This document shows positions 21,744 to 34,901 of a stretch of 64,000 nt of DNA, piece after piece. Position numbers and translations under genes: made by a program. The stretch spans positions 82,179,357-82,243,356 of the forward strand of contig CM042017.1 in NCBI GenBank assembly GCA_023525715.1, written 5' to 3'. This stretch comes from Cichorium intybus. Its lineage: Eukaryota > Streptophyta > Magnoliopsida > Asterales > Asteraceae. Every line of letters begins with the position of its first letter. Position 1 is the first letter of the stretch. The notes under the pieces were generated by a model. The model saw only the letters and a list, made by a program, of their open reading frames with translations. It was not told where the DNA came from and did no database searches.

Positions 21744-22078
21744 TGTTAGGAATCGGACCGGGTACACGCAGCGGAAACACACTATCACACACATACACAA
21801 ACTCACGAAAATAAAGCAAGAAGAACACAAGGATTTTTACGTGGTTCAGATTCGGTGCAAATCCTACGTCCACGGGCCGCAACTAGAGAAATCTTATTAA
21901 TACTCACAAGATTACAATTTATAACTCTTGTTTTGAGCTCAAGTGGTGCATCTTGCTTCTCAACCAAAGCCTAGTATTTATAGGCTTATGAGTGTGGAAA
22001 AAATCAATGTGAATCAAAGAATAATTTGCATTCCAAAGGAGGCTACCAAACCTACCTTTGAAAAATCTTCACCTAACA
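21744..22078 (-). repeat. 5' LTR of the copia derivative
   Basis: 335 bp, TG...CA, followed by TCTCT. Confidence 0.93.
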
Positions 22079-22442
22079 TCTCTCTCTCTCTCAATATTTT
22101 ATTCTCAATATTGAATAATCGATTAAGTTATTTGCACCGAACCAGAGACGTGTGATAGTGGCGACTCTCAATGACCCAAGTTCATAGAACTCTAACCTAT
22201 GCAATCTTCTTTCTCATTTAGTCAACTTTTGCTCTGTAGGGTTCCATTAATCGACGCCTTCACCTTCACATTCCTTCACTGTCGTGCAGAATATTGTGCA
22301 CAAATGAACACTATAGAATGGTCCTTCTTCTCTGTAGGGTTCTTTGAATGCTTCTATGTTGATTTGGTGAATTCCGACCTCTGTAAACCAGTATAATGAA
22401 TTATTGATGTATAGAAAGTGATTAGTTTTTTGAAATGTTTAG
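22079..22442 (+). other. (CT)n remainder and intron-like sequence before GDH exon
   Basis: The CT array continues to about 22093. The rest has no gene. TTTGAAATGTTTAG at the right end is a good splice acceptor for the GDH-like exon. Confidence 0.4.
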
Positions 22443-22619
22443 GTCGATCCAGATGAGGTGAATGCTTTAGCGCAACGGATGATGTAGAGGACCGTGGTGG
22501 CAAATATTCCGTATGGTGGTGCGAAAGGTGGAATCGGATGTAGTCCGGGGGAATTGAGTATTTATGAGTTGGAAAGATTAACTAGGGTTTTTACACCTGA
22601 TATGGGAATCAATACCCAT
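22443..22619 (+). pseudogene. Glutamate dehydrogenase exon fragment
   Basis: Between an AG acceptor (22441-22442) and a GTATGT donor (22620-22625) the frame reads VDPDEVNALAQ, then VANIPYGGAKGGIGC and ELSIYELERLTRVFT. This is the substrate/active-site segment of NAD-dependent glutamate dehydrogenase, including the PYGGAKGGI signature. A TAG at about 22484 replaces the Trp of the family's MTWKT. The end of the exon is divergent and apparently shortened. No neighbouring GDH exons are seen. It is a captured or relic exon on the plus strand, probably carried by the Helitron ending near 23890. Confidence 0.82.
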
Positions 22620-23856
22620 GTATGTTTTTTGATTTATTTGAAGTTTAATGTTGTGTCGTTGTAAGCTTTTTCATATCAATGTGTCGACTTAAGTGCAACT
22701 TTACTCCATTTGTTTGCTGGTTTATTAGGTGGGTGAAGAAACAACAACTACGTACAAATGTCTTGACATTGGGGAAATACTTGCTGAGAGCCCAAACGGT
22801 CCTATAATTTGCACCAGGTGTATCCAACGGTCTAACACCATCATGGTATGTTCCAGAATGATATTACCTTACTTCTGAATAATCCCAATGTTCATTGCCT
22901 TTTAGTATCTTATTCGGAAGCTGGAAAAAACTTGGTTCATCCTAGGCCAGGAAGCAATAGGGAAGGCATTGCAACGAATGATACAACTAAAAGTGAGCAA
23001 GTTCAAAGGAATATAAACTTACTTTTGGGCATTTATGTATTTGGGATGTGACCATATTAAAGTATGAATACCAAATATAGGTTTAGATCGACCAACCTTT
23101 TTAACTTTCTTGTATTTGAATATTATATTTAACTAAACGTCATTATCAATTTTATTTAAAAATACGGCATGATTAAAAATGACAAATTAGATGAGGGATT
23201 TTATAATATCTATTATCGATTGATTTAAAATAAGTGATTCCCGATTGAAGATCTTGTGTTTGTGTGCGCTTAGATTTTCTTATTGATCGAAATAAGGTGT
23301 GCTTTTTAATTTTCCGATCGCATGTTCTCGATTTATGATCTTTTACATTTATGCTTTATATTTTTTGATCGATTAATGGAACCATCAATTTTAAGACAAA
23401 TCCCTATAAATTTCAAAATACATGAAATGTTGGAAAATATGTAATGTTATACACCAGCTTTTTAGTTTTTATCCCTATTCTAGCATGGTACTTTAGGAAA
23501 TACATTCAATCACAACATTGAATTTTTTAGTTTTTTTTAGTAGCTCATTACAATTTGAATTCATCTGTACTGCTTTTTAATGATGAATTGGTTGTTTGAT
23601 CGTCTTTATTTTGTGTGTAGTTCAACAAATAAATATATAGCAATAAACATTGCGTTATCTCCCTTCAGGTTATGGTGTGTGCATTTGGTTTCATTCCTGT
23701 TTCGTAGGGTTGATGTATTCCGATCTCTATAAGATCTGAGAGCTTATCAAGGTCATTACAGTCTTTTTGTATCTTCAGGATTATTATGAAAAAATGTTTA
23801 AAGTTTAATAAATCCGATATGAAAGATGTTTTTTTAATTACATATTTTTTTAATTG

Positions 23857-23857
<1 letters not shown>
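22620..23857 (+). other. AT-rich, no gene recognised
   Basis: Intron-like and intergenic sequence. Short open frames show no domain. Confidence 0.4.
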
Positions 23858-23984
<127 letters not shown>

Positions 23985-23985
23985 A

Positions 23986-24015
23986 CTAGCAGCGGCCCCG
24001 TGCGATGCGGCGGCG
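23986..24015 (-). mobile_element. Helitron 3' terminus, minus strand
   Basis: On the minus strand GCATCGCACGGGGCCGCTGCTAG is followed by T. This is the Helitron 3' pattern of a GC-rich hairpin, a short spacer and CTAG with insertion before T. The helicase fragments at 24484-24914 lie on the same strand upstream, as expected. Confidence 0.65.
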
Positions 24016-24021
24016 GTGGTT

Positions 24022-24044
24022 GGGGGGGGGGGGGGTGGGGGGGC
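24022..24044 (+). repeat. Poly-G tract
   Basis: A run of about 23 G with a single T interruption, inside the Helitron end region. Confidence 0.9.
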
Positions 24045-24243
24045 CGAGAGGTAATGGGTAGACGGTTAACTGTTTTATTTGGTCATTTCATTCGAAAAAG
24101 AAGTTGGTTCATCGGATTGGTATTAGCATATTTGCAATTAATCCTTAAAATAATAATGATTATAAAATACATTTGTCCCTCTTGAAAGTAGATAACATAT
24201 TCCAATTCTTTTGACAGATTCTATTCCCAAAAACATTCTACAA

Positions 24244-24491
24244 ACCAGACGATAAATTACAAAAGTAACCTTGTTATCGGCGTCTCCTAGTTCCTCATTA
24301 TTAATGCTTTTAGCATATGTTAAAGCTGAACCATGTGTTCCAAATGTGATGAATCCATGATCTTTTCGTCTTGCAGAAGGCATATTACGGGCAAGCTCAA
24401 TTTTCACCACTTCCCCATATTTCTTTAGTAGGTCCTGCACTCGACCGTCGGGCCATGAAGCTGGCAGGACATCTATAAAAACAGTCTTCAC
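24244..24491 (-). pseudogene. hnRNP Q-like RRM exon captured by Helitron
   Basis: The minus-strand frame from 24491 reads VKTVFIDVLPASW, LLKKYGEVVKIELARNMPSA and KDHGFITFGTH, which is the third-RRM region of plant hnRNP Q/R-like RNA-binding proteins. It has an AG acceptor (24492-24493) and a GTTACTTT donor after AAG (exon end 24270). It is therefore a 222-base exon with intron borders kept, captured as DNA. It lies directly against the helicase remnant, and the helicase reading frame runs almost into the acceptor. The rest of the host gene is absent. Confidence 0.8.
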
Positions 24492-24914
24492 CTGCCAAAA
24501 CCTGTCTAAAGTCACCTCCCATAACCAATATCTTATGAGAATCTTGAACCGTGAGTGAGCTATTCTCCCTCCTGACATGTTATTAGCCGCGACACCAGAC
24601 GTAGCCGTTGCAAGTGCTATATGACCATGGGAATGAATATTAGCCTACAAATCCTTGTATAAAAATGTCTTTCCAGTTCAACCAGGACCGTCTATGAAGA
24701 ACCGATATATCTTGGTTTTCGAGCGGCTATTAGTTACTTTTTCACGGGCATCAAATAGTTGTATTTTGGTGGTTTTCTTTGTTTGGACCTTGTTGTTTTT
24801 GTTTAAAATTAAAAGTATGTTGCAGCCGACGACATATGCGATCAGGTGTTGAAGAGTTTCTTTCGTGAAACCTACCTTTTGATAAGAAATTGGTTCGTGA
24901 ACTGACAGTTCCAA
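24484..24914 (-). pseudogene. Helitron helicase remnant
   Basis: Fragments of the PIF1-type helicase of a Helitron Rep/helicase protein. Walker A appears as FFIDGPG, then a TGA at 24678-24680, then TGKTFLYK. SGVAANNMSGGRIAHSRFKI follows. After a deletion and a frame change comes LVMGGDFRQVLAGED (24533-24490). Roughly 80 residues between RFKI and GGDFRQ are missing. No Rep domain is visible. The element is non-autonomous. Confidence 0.85.
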
Positions 24915-26361
24915 TATCCGAACCGATATGATGGGGATTAGCTCGTTTTGTTCCGCGACTCGATTCGTTTTTGTTGTTAATATAAAACCATGATAGATAT
25001 ATATTTTTTATACTTTTATGGCGACTAACCACTTTTAGCGATTAATCTATTTCGACGAATTATTTATTTATTCTGAGTTTTTTGGTTGTTACATCTTTAA
25101 AATTATTATGTTGCACTTCTTGATGTTTATATTGACGATTTGTTTGTTACGTCCTTACTATGCTTTCTTTATCCATACCCTCATTGATGCTTCTTGTTTA
25201 AAGGTCTTTAAACCATCAAAGGAGTTAAACACACATCTTGAACTAACATCAAAGGAGTTATAACACAAAGATATGAGAAATGGTTATAACTGAATAGGAT
25301 CGTCGAAATCTTCTAGAGGAGACATTTTGTTTATATTACAAATTAGTTCATAAGGGCCATTTTTTATATTTGTTATTTGGCTAGCAGTAGTATGGTATAA
25401 TTGAACAATCCATTTCATTTTTGTTTTCAAGCAACAAACCAACAACAATACCCCCACCCCCACCCATAAACCAACATATAATGATATAACAAATAAAATA
25501 TTAAATTATCAGGAATCTTGATGTTCCAATAAGTACCTCGTCTAATAAGACTTGTATTTATGTTTCATGTTACATCTTTGCAATGTAAACAAAGGTTTGA
25601 GCTTTTTACAGTAAATCGATTGTTCTTTTTTTAAACAAATAAATGCAACTTCATTGGTACTTCTTGCATTAATTCCTGAAAAAAATTAAAAGCAAGAAAC
25701 GGCCACCCGTAGACTTTTAATTAAAATCTAGCAAAGACGTTCCAATTTTTCATCTTACATCAACATGATAAACAATGAGATTATATCATTGATGTACCAG
25801 ACCAGCTATTTATTGTTCTTCACGGCAACCTCTATTTTTTGGAATTGTTTGATTGTTGCAAATCCAATACCATAATAATATTTCAAAAAAAAAAGCATCC
25901 AATTGTTAAATAGAAACGTTTAATCATCATATTTAAAATAAAGAAGAAATTAAACCAGTAGAGAATAGAATGCCATATCGGCATTTGCATCGATAAAATG
26001 ATATGGTGCCATGACCGCAAGCCCCTATAATTCAATAAAATGTGTTATAATTTCAAAATCATTTACGGTGATGTTCCTGAATATGTTAAAAGTTGAAACC
26101 ATTGTGTCTAGATTTTTCAGAAAATATAGAGAGAACCGATTTTGAGATCGTGGAGAAGAAGGAGATCGTAGGGATACAACCACCGATTTTGACATCGTGG
26201 GAGGTTGAACTTGCAGGTCGTGTATCAGAACGTGGGGAGAAGAAGAAGGAAGTAGTGGGATTGGGATGAGAAACCGCCATCGATTTTGTGCATAAACTGT
26301 GTTGTAACTTTTGTGTTGACTGTTTTAGACTTGTACATTGCCCAATATGTTTTATAATGAA
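24915..26361. other. Helitron interior, no gene recognised
   Basis: AT-rich. A minus-strand frame of 64 codons (26280-26086, Ser/Pro/Phe-rich) has no recognisable domain; it lies where Helitron 5' ends often carry captured leaders. The minus strand at 26360 begins TCATTATAAAACA, a weak candidate for the 5' end of the Helitron that ends at 23986. Confidence 0.35.
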
Positions 26362-26395
26362 CTAGTTTAAAACCCGTGTATTACACAGTTGAGGA
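26362..26395 (-). mobile_element. Helitron 3' terminus, minus strand (second element)
   Basis: Minus strand: AACTGTGTAATACACGGGTT hairpin, then TTAAACTAG followed by T at 26361. Classic 3' end with CTAG before T. Confidence 0.65.
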
Positions 26396-26699
26396 TTAAA
26401 TAAAGTTTTATAATAAGAAAATTTTTTCTACAAATATTTAAATAAGTATATTAATGAGTAAAGTAATGCCCCAAAAATGCAATTATCCTTAAATTCTTGT
26501 ACACTTAAAATGCAAATATAAAAAACGTACATATGAGCCTTTGCACTTTATACAAATATATAAATAAGTATATTAAACTCTATTATTTAACAATTCTGTT
26601 TTTTTTAGAACGGCATTTAACAATTCTGTTTGGCCCATAACTTGCGTGTTTACTCCTGTAACTTGCATTATTGGAGTACAATGCCGAGTAGGAAGCTCA

Positions 26700-27118
26700 A
26701 ATAAAAGAAAAACAAAAATGGTACCAACAATTGGATATTATCAAAGTACAATGCTCAAATAGCAACAAAAAAATTAAGTAGGATGCTAAACTAACAAAAA
26801 AATATTTGCAAATGTTTCGGTTTGCCACCTGACCTAGACTTCTGTTAGGATCTAAAGAACATTTTGCTTTTGCTTAATTATGTTTTCCGTAACTGTAGTT
26901 TGTAATTATCATCATAAGTAATTGGTAAAATTGGTTTATCAAAGTACAATACAACTAAAAGGTACCAACAATGGGATATTATCAAAAGTACAATGCTAAA
27001 ATAGCAACAAAATAAAAGCAGGAAGCTAAAATAAAATAAAAACAAAAATGGTACCAACAATTGGATATTGTCAAAGTACAATGCTCAAATAGCAACAAAA
27101 AATTAAGTAGGATGCTAA
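26700..27118. repeat. Three copies of a roughly 75-base degenerate repeat
   Basis: GGTACCAACAATTGGATATT followed by CAAAGTACAATGCTCAAATAGC recurs near 26719, 26961 and 27048. No coding signal. Confidence 0.75.
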
Positions 27119-27259
27119 AAAGTTAACGGAAAGAAAAACACAAAAACACAAATCATATGTTTGTGTTTTTTTGTGTGTGCACCTGTGTTTGTGTGTGTAA
27201 GCTACAAAACTAAAAGTACGATGTTGTAGTAGACAAACAAATAAAAGTGCGCGTGTCTG

Positions 27260-27470
27260 TTACAGATCTAATGACCAACACTGGCGAACAGAAAATATTT
27301 ACAATTTTTTTTTTGCAGTTTTGGTCCCTTTGTGTATGACGTGTGCTACACGTTGCTGTAGTAGATAAACAAATCTAATGACCAACACTGGCAAACAAAA
27401 AAATAATTTTTTTGTAGTTTTGGTCCCTGTGTGTATGACGTGTGCTACACGTTTGACAACTGAAATTAAC
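27260..27470. repeat. Two copies of a roughly 105-base repeat
   Basis: Both copies read ATCTAATGACCAACACTGGC, then GTTTTGGTCCC and GTATGACGTGTGCTACACGT. The phrase ACGTGTGCTACACGT is a short inverted repeat. Confidence 0.75.
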
Positions 27471-27639
27471 ATGAATAATAAAATATTTTATAACAATAGA
27501 AATAACTAGAAACAAAGTAGGATGCTGTAATAGTTAAACAAATGATAGTACGTTGCTATTTCTTAGCAAACACTTTCATTCAGCAAATAGATTGCACTTT
27601 TGGTCCATCTCTGGTTCGACCTGAGAAACACACACACAA

Positions 27640-27715
27640 AGTGTAATTTGAACTCAGTAAAGAGCTTTCCAGTAGTTAAGTCCCAAATCTTTACCAGATT
27701 ATCAAGTCCATTGCA
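27640..27715 (-). pseudogene. WD40-repeat exon fragment
   Basis: The minus-strand frame reads DNLVKIWDLTTGKLFTEF, a typical last strand and WD turn of a WD40 beta-propeller blade. The fragment is only about 25 codons, with no upstream or downstream blades seen, so the parent gene cannot be named. Its strand matches the Helitron ending at 26362, consistent with capture. Confidence 0.6.
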
Positions 27716-29079
<1,364 letters not shown>

Positions 29080-29477
29080 CAATAATTTTTAATGATAACT
29101 TCTATAAAATTGAAATCTTTTAGGTGTTTTATTATATTATATAACAGAAATAAGTAGTTTTTATATTGATTTAAAAATCGATAAAAGTAAAAGTAAAATG
29201 AAATTAAATAGAAACTTTATCCATGCATAATCTGAAGATGGATGTTATCAAAATTATATGGTTGAAGATAAATAATTTTCCTGAATCATATTAATTTTAA
29301 TTTTATTTGATGAACTGTATTCATTCATCAAACATGTTATAATATTTTTATCTTTTAAAATTTTGATATATGTATATATTATCAAATAATTGAAAATAAT
29401 GAGGTTATTTTTATAATATTTTTAAAAATAGTATAAGAATAACATGTATTAGTATGTATTATAAATACATAATTTTC

Positions 29478-29507
29478 CTCCTACGCAACGCGCAGGCATT
29501 CGCCTAG
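29478..29507 (+). mobile_element. Helitron 3' terminus, plus strand
   Basis: CCTACGC-AAC-GCGCAGG hairpin (one mismatch), then CATTCGCCTAG followed by T at 29508. Confidence 0.65.
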
Positions 29508-29805
29508 TTTATTAATAAATGATTTGATGATCTTATGTAGCAAAACCACAAATTGTTTTGTAATCGTTCATGATTATACAATATATAATCATTTAAAAAG
29601 TAATAACGACTAATATAAAACTACATGACTAATCACTTACAAATATATTATAAAGCATAATGTATACGTAGAAACTTCATGCAAAACAATTTGACAAAAA
29701 AGGAATTCCTTTTGTACAATTTTCCACTTAAGACCAAAACTCAATTTCATTAAAAGTATACTACTTGGAAAAAAAATCCTTTTGCGGTAATTTATGGTTT
29801 AGAAA
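29508..29805. other. Spacer, no gene
   Basis: AT-rich sequence between the Helitron end and the MULE. Nothing recognised. Confidence 0.4.
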
Positions 29806-30168
29806 AGGGTTATTGACATAATGACCCTATAACTATCCCAAAAAATTTTAAAAGGTCCCCTAACTAAATTTTGATCGTTCCAAGCCATTAAACTCAAGAA
29901 TATCGTGTCCATTTAGTCCTTTTTGGAAGGGTGACTGGTTCAGACGGTGATAAAGATGATGTGGAATTAAATTATAAAAATAAAGAGTAAAGAATTTACA
30001 CGTGTGTTATATAGTGAATAAAAGCGATGATCGATCTGGTTGTGGAGGTTGAAGTGCTTTTCATAAACACCTTAAAGAAGAGTGGCGATTAGGGTTTTTG
30101 AAGACGGAGACCGTGATGATTAGGGTTTCTAAAGATTGAAGGAGGATCAAGTGGAGAATCGTAAGTGC

Positions 30169-30453
30169 ATGGCTAATAATATGCCTGATCCCGTGTATTT
30201 CAAATTTTTATTGAACTATAATGGTACGCTTATCCAACATCCATGCTGATGGTGAAAGTTATCTATTTACGGAATTTGATTTCGCTATTATGAATGTTCA
30301 CGCGTGTGGAACTTGGCTGGAACGTTTCACTGGTTCACCATGTGAGAAGCTTTATTATTGTATCCCAAATCAAAATTTATCTACTAGTATAAGACCTATA
30401 TACAATGATCTCAACTATGCCCAATTTTTAGATGAATCTACTGAAGCATATGA
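30169..30453 (+). pseudogene. MULE transposase, N-terminal PB1-like part
   Basis: From ATG 30169 the frame reads MANNMPDPVYFKFLLNYNGT and is then shifted near 30236. The second frame continues DGESYLFTEFDFAIMNVHA, SPCEKLYYCIPNQ and SIRPIYNDLNYAQFLDEST. This is the PB1-like N-terminal domain seen in many plant MULE proteins. It is cut at GCATATGA by the Y1 insertion and continues in frame at 45825 (SPENLEISLYMDH). Confidence 0.75.
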
Positions 30454-31231
30454 TGTTGGATTAAGTGTCTAAGCCATGACTAATAATTAGTATTTACCTA
30501 ATTAATAGTAGAGAAGTCCATTTGGGTTGCCCTCATAGCTGGAGGTTTGGTAGAAAGTTCGGTAGAGAGAAAGGTTGATTTATTATGTGATTAATAAATC
30601 AACATGAATTAAATATATGGTTTGTTAATATATTAAAGTGATAATATATTAATTAGAAACTATATTAATTAATTAGAAATTAATCTGGAATTAATTGGAT
30701 TTAATTTGGTGATTAATTTAATTAATTAAAGGTGTAGGGGCTGAATTGTAATTATTTAATAGATGAGTAAGTGACAATTTTGGCAGCTGGTGGTTGGCGA
30801 AAATATGGATAAGATAATCCATGATTTTCGAAAAATAATAGAAGGATAAACAAGAGTTTGAATTGTAAGATAAAATGTTTATCTTATTTGAATTCAAAAA
30901 GGTTTATCTCTAAAGGCTTATCTGCAACCACTTGGAAAACTATAAATAGGGGTCCTGGGGAACCCTATTCTGCGCCAATTTCCTTCCCTCCTCTCTAGAA
31001 TTTCGTGGCTTATACCTCTAGCTTGGGTGTGACTTCATTTAAGGCAAGGCATTTGCGTTGCTTAGCTTGCAAGAAACAACTAAAGGTTAGTTTTTCTGAT
31101 TTATTATTTTAGTTATTTTTTTGTTTGGCCTTTAGGAATTAGTTACATGTTCAAAGTAAGAAAACAAAGATCCAATCTAGGTTGCATGTGAACTTAGGGT
31201 TTTAGTTCATAGATTTGCAGAAAACCTTTCA
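30454..31231 (+). repeat. 5' LTR of Y1
   Basis: 778 bp. Contains ACTATAAATAGGGG near 30940-30955 as a TATA box. About 2% different from its partner by eye. Confidence 0.93.
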
Positions 31232-31232
31232 G

Positions 31233-31244
31233 TGGTATCAGAGC
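31233..31244 (+). other. Primer-binding site, tRNA-iMet, Y1
   Basis: TGGTATCAGAGC, one base after the LTR. Confidence 0.95.
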
Positions 31245-34200
31245 ATTTGGCTGTTTTCTTGTTGAATTGCTGTAATAGTTTTCCTAAAAATTGGGGTTTT
31301 AAGCTCATAAACCCTAATTTAGTGTGGATCAAAAATTAGGGATAGGGTTTTGGAAACCCTATCCTCCCCCCTTGTATTTGGCGATTTTCTTGATAAGTTT
31401 TAGAATGTTTTCTATTTTTGATAACTTTAATTGTTTAATTAAATGGATAACCTTAAACCCTTTTGCTTAAATTCGAAAATTAGGGGGTTTCAGATAGGTT
31501 TAAATTAATTTGATTAATTTGGAAAACCTATATACATTTGAATTAATTTAATTAATTATTTAATTAAAAGATAATTCAGGGGATTTAATTTAATTTAAAT
31601 TTAAATGTTAAATTCTCGAAAATTAAAAGATAATTTCGAAAAATATTTTAAAGGTTTAAAATATCAAGATTTAATTAATTTAATTAATAGTTTAATTAAA
31701 AGATAAATTAAATCGAATTTAAAGGTTTAATTTAATTTGAAATTTAATAGTTAAATTTCAGGAAATTAAAAGATAAACCAGGAATATTTTAAAAGGTTTA
31801 AAATATATCTTATATATATTATTAAAAGTTAATACTATATGTATAAGATAAATTGGTTAGTCAAATCAATAGTAGGCCTCATTCACGAAGCTGATCTATA
31901 AAGTGGGTATAAGGAGACTGCCTATAAAATGGCAGTCTAATGGGTGTCCACTCTCACCCACCGCTCGCCTGATCAGTGGAGGGTCGTTAGCCGAACGGGT
32001 TTGATAGGACCGCTTAATCATTAAAAGTATAATGATCAAAGTACTAGAACACTTTACAAGAAATCCCAATCTAGTTACTTTAGGAAAAATGTGAATTTGA
32101 TGGTAACCCATGAAATTGCACATTACACTTTATGAGACGTTAGTGGAGCATGCATGGTTAACCGACACACTAATAGGGGCTCATGAAGAGTGGTAATGGG
32201 TTTCTCATGATTTATCATTGTTGATGGAGCGTGTGTGGTTAACCGGCACATCAATTAGAGATGATAAAAGACATTGAGGTTATCAAGCTAATTTGCATGG
32301 TTATTCCCACTCGGTTTGTGATCCTCGGCATCCCAGTCACAAACGGTGGGGCATATCCGAGATTAAACATGCCATTGAACAGTTCAATGAATCTCACAGA
32401 TCTAGGAATTTCATAAGATGAAATTGATAATTGTTATCTACCTTAATGACCACCATGTTGTGATTACGACATCCCTCTTCACAGCATAGTTGGGGTATTT
32501 TGGGTCCTAGCCTTATTAAATAATAAATTGGGTAATTATTTAAAAAGGATTAATTAAACGAATAGATTCAAATTTTATATATGTCTAAGGAAAGTGTCAT
32601 TCTCCTCCCTCTCCTCCTTCACCCGTTCTGAGAGCTTCAGAAAGTACCTGTTAAATATGGTAAGGCTGACTGGCCTGAACTTTGTGGTATGGCTTTGCAA
32701 ATAGAGAATGGTTCTTAGTTTTGCTGGCAAGCCATATCTGTTTGAGTGTCCGCTCCCCAAAGCATGACATCACACAGCAGCTTGTGATAAGCATGACCAT
32801 TGAGTCCAAGGAAGTTCGTTGCCTTATGCTATTGATCAGTGACCCCGAGTTCTCCAGGGATTTAGAATTCCTGGGGTCAGATAAGTTAGCACAGCTGGTT
32901 GAGGAAAGGTTCCAAGAACTTGTTGAAAAGGAACGAATTAGGATCTTCAAAGAGCTTGAAGTTGCAAGCTAGAAGGAAGTAGCACCAGTTTGCATGTTCC
33001 CAAGATTGAGGGATACATAGGCGAACAGTAGAAAATTGGTTTCCCGTTGTGATCGGGAGTTAAGCATTAGCTCGACTCGTTGATCTGTTCATCCAGATGA
33101 ATAGAAACGGTAACCGGATAAAACAATCGTGGAAATGCATTCAATGTCGACTCTGTATGAGTCGTTCATGGAGAATCATTGTTCCATTGATTCAGCTGCT
33201 TCATGATTGAGTCCGGTATTAAGGTGCATCAAGAAATAATCCAGATCATCTGGACCGATTGTTCCATGTTTTAAACTGGGAATCCACAAGGTGGGACATA
33301 GTCTTAGAAAGATTGGAAAAATGCTCCAAAGCCAAACAGTTTGGCAACTCAGTAATATCTTAGAAACTCAGAACACCTGATCCTCATTTCCTTGATACAT
33401 GATGTGTTTCTCACATTTGCTCTGTATGCACGGACTCTGTAGGATGCGGGATATTGTCGCACATGAGCATATTCATATTGGATCTGGAGCTCGTGCAGTT
33501 TTTGGAGTTAAGTTAGATATTTGTTCTTGTTATTAGTTTATAGATACATTTGACATAGATTCGCATAGTACATTGTTCTGAGGATAATTCTGATTTAATA
33601 AAATATTTTTCTTTTAAAACATGATTGTTTTAATTATCCTCGAAATGTTGTGTGAATGTGTTGATGGAATAAATGGTAATAACTTGAATGTTGATACATC
33701 CAATGGGATTGGATTTATAAATTGTGTTCCTTATGATTGTTAAAAGTGAATTTTATGAGAATCACTTCAACCAAAGGTCCAGTTGAACAGGACTTTGGAA
33801 TCATTTGACTTAGAGTCACATGATGAATTGAGTGCTTAATAAAATTAATTGTGGCAAGAAATGAATCACCCAAAGATCCAATGGATAGGATTTTAGAATC
33901 AGTTGAGTTGGAGTCAGGTGATGACTGCATGTCTTGTACAATATTAACAAAGTCATAAATTTACATAGAGATGTAAAAGACCTTAAGATTTTGAGCAACA
34001 GACACATAAGTTGTTGTGTATTGCTCGAATCTTCGAACAGAGCACGATTAGTTATATTTCATGATATTTGCCTAATATTTTGACAAATATGACTTCGCTT
34101 ATCGGAATAAGCGATTGATTGGAACCTTGAAGTATTCAAGGATTTCAAAGGAAGTATAAGATCAACAGAACCTGAGTGACAACATAGACTGAGAAAATGT

Positions 34201-34901
34201 TTCATATTTTATCCTCTTCCAAGAACATTAATGGTTATAATGTGCCTTAGGGAAGATGATGGAGCATTGATCGAAATAGTTTTGATCCTCGATGTATAAG
34301 ATACATTTCCGATTAGTATTTGAATGAATTGAATATTCTACCAGTCAGACCGCAGAAACCATATTCCGACCATATCTTAGACTAAGTAGGTTATGCCGAC
34401 ACTGTTTGAAATGTAAAGCTGGGATCGTCCCATTAGTACATAGAAAGTCCAGGGTCATGTAGCATTCGTCCGAATCTCATGACAAGCCTGAAACTGATCA
34501 GCAATATCGTTTCATTGGCCATCCCGATTATCCTTTAAAAGAAGAGTCCTTTTAGAAAGAGCTCAAGTTCTAAGGGAACAGTGGGAGTAAGAATAATCCT
34601 AAAGGAGTTCAGGGATTAGCCAAGTGAAAGAACCTTTAGTCATCACTGGGCCTTGACTAGGAATTGGATTCCTGTTAAACCTGACATACCCTTCTCTTCG
34701 CTTGACCAGTAGAGTTGATCACCGTCATAAGGAGTTATGATCTGGGTGACATACCATTTAATGGTAAAACACTATAGATTGTACGGATAAGTAGTCAGAC
34801 TACTAGGAAGCATTGGTGAGTCCGGTTGCTGCCAAATGAGAGAACCTTAGCGCTAGACACAGTCTATGTGACAATTTGTTTGATTTTACACCTGGTCTAG
34901 G
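31245..34901 (+). other. Y1 leader and non-coding interior, left part
   Basis: 31245-32570 is a leader shared with Y2. It includes a strong hairpin at 31915-31938, two copies of a GTGTGGTTAACCGGCACA-like motif (32143-32170 and 32224-32250) and many TTTAATTAA-type runs. From 32570 there is no coding homology. A plus frame 32682-32972 (96 codons) has charged helical sequence (DKLAQLVEERFQELVEKERI) but no family I recognise. At 33740-33930 two diverged copies of about 110 bases (CCAGTTGAACAGGACTTTGG and CCAATGGATAGGATTTTAG) are visible. Confidence 0.6.
31915..31938 (+). ncRNA. Leader hairpin of Y1
   Basis: AGACTGCC-TATAAAAT-GGCAGTCT, a perfect eight-base-pair stem. Y2 has the same hairpin with one U-G wobble (41238-41261, minus). 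It could be a packaging or dimerisation signal in the retroelement RNA (inference). Confidence 0.6.

Larger units (their letters stand above)
19480..22078 (-). mobile_element. Ty1/copia deletion derivative, 2.6 kb
   Basis: LTRs 19480-19814 and 21744-22078 are both 335 bp (TGTTAGGAATC...TCACCTAACA) with about three differences by eye. The duplication TCTCT flanks both ends. On the minus strand the primer site TGGTATCAGAGC follows the right LTR, and AAGTGGGAGAT precedes the left one. The interior holds gag and protease only. Integrase, reverse transcriptase and RNase H are absent, so it depends on another copia element. Confidence 0.93.

Noticed and set aside
26086..26280. 64-codon minus frame as a Helitron cargo gene
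   Set aside because: Low-complexity Ser/Pro sequence with internal DNA repeats; no homology recognised.
32682..32972. 96-codon plus frame in Y1 as a captured host gene
   Set aside because: Helical charged tail is suggestive but no family is recognised and the frame has no gene-like neighbours.
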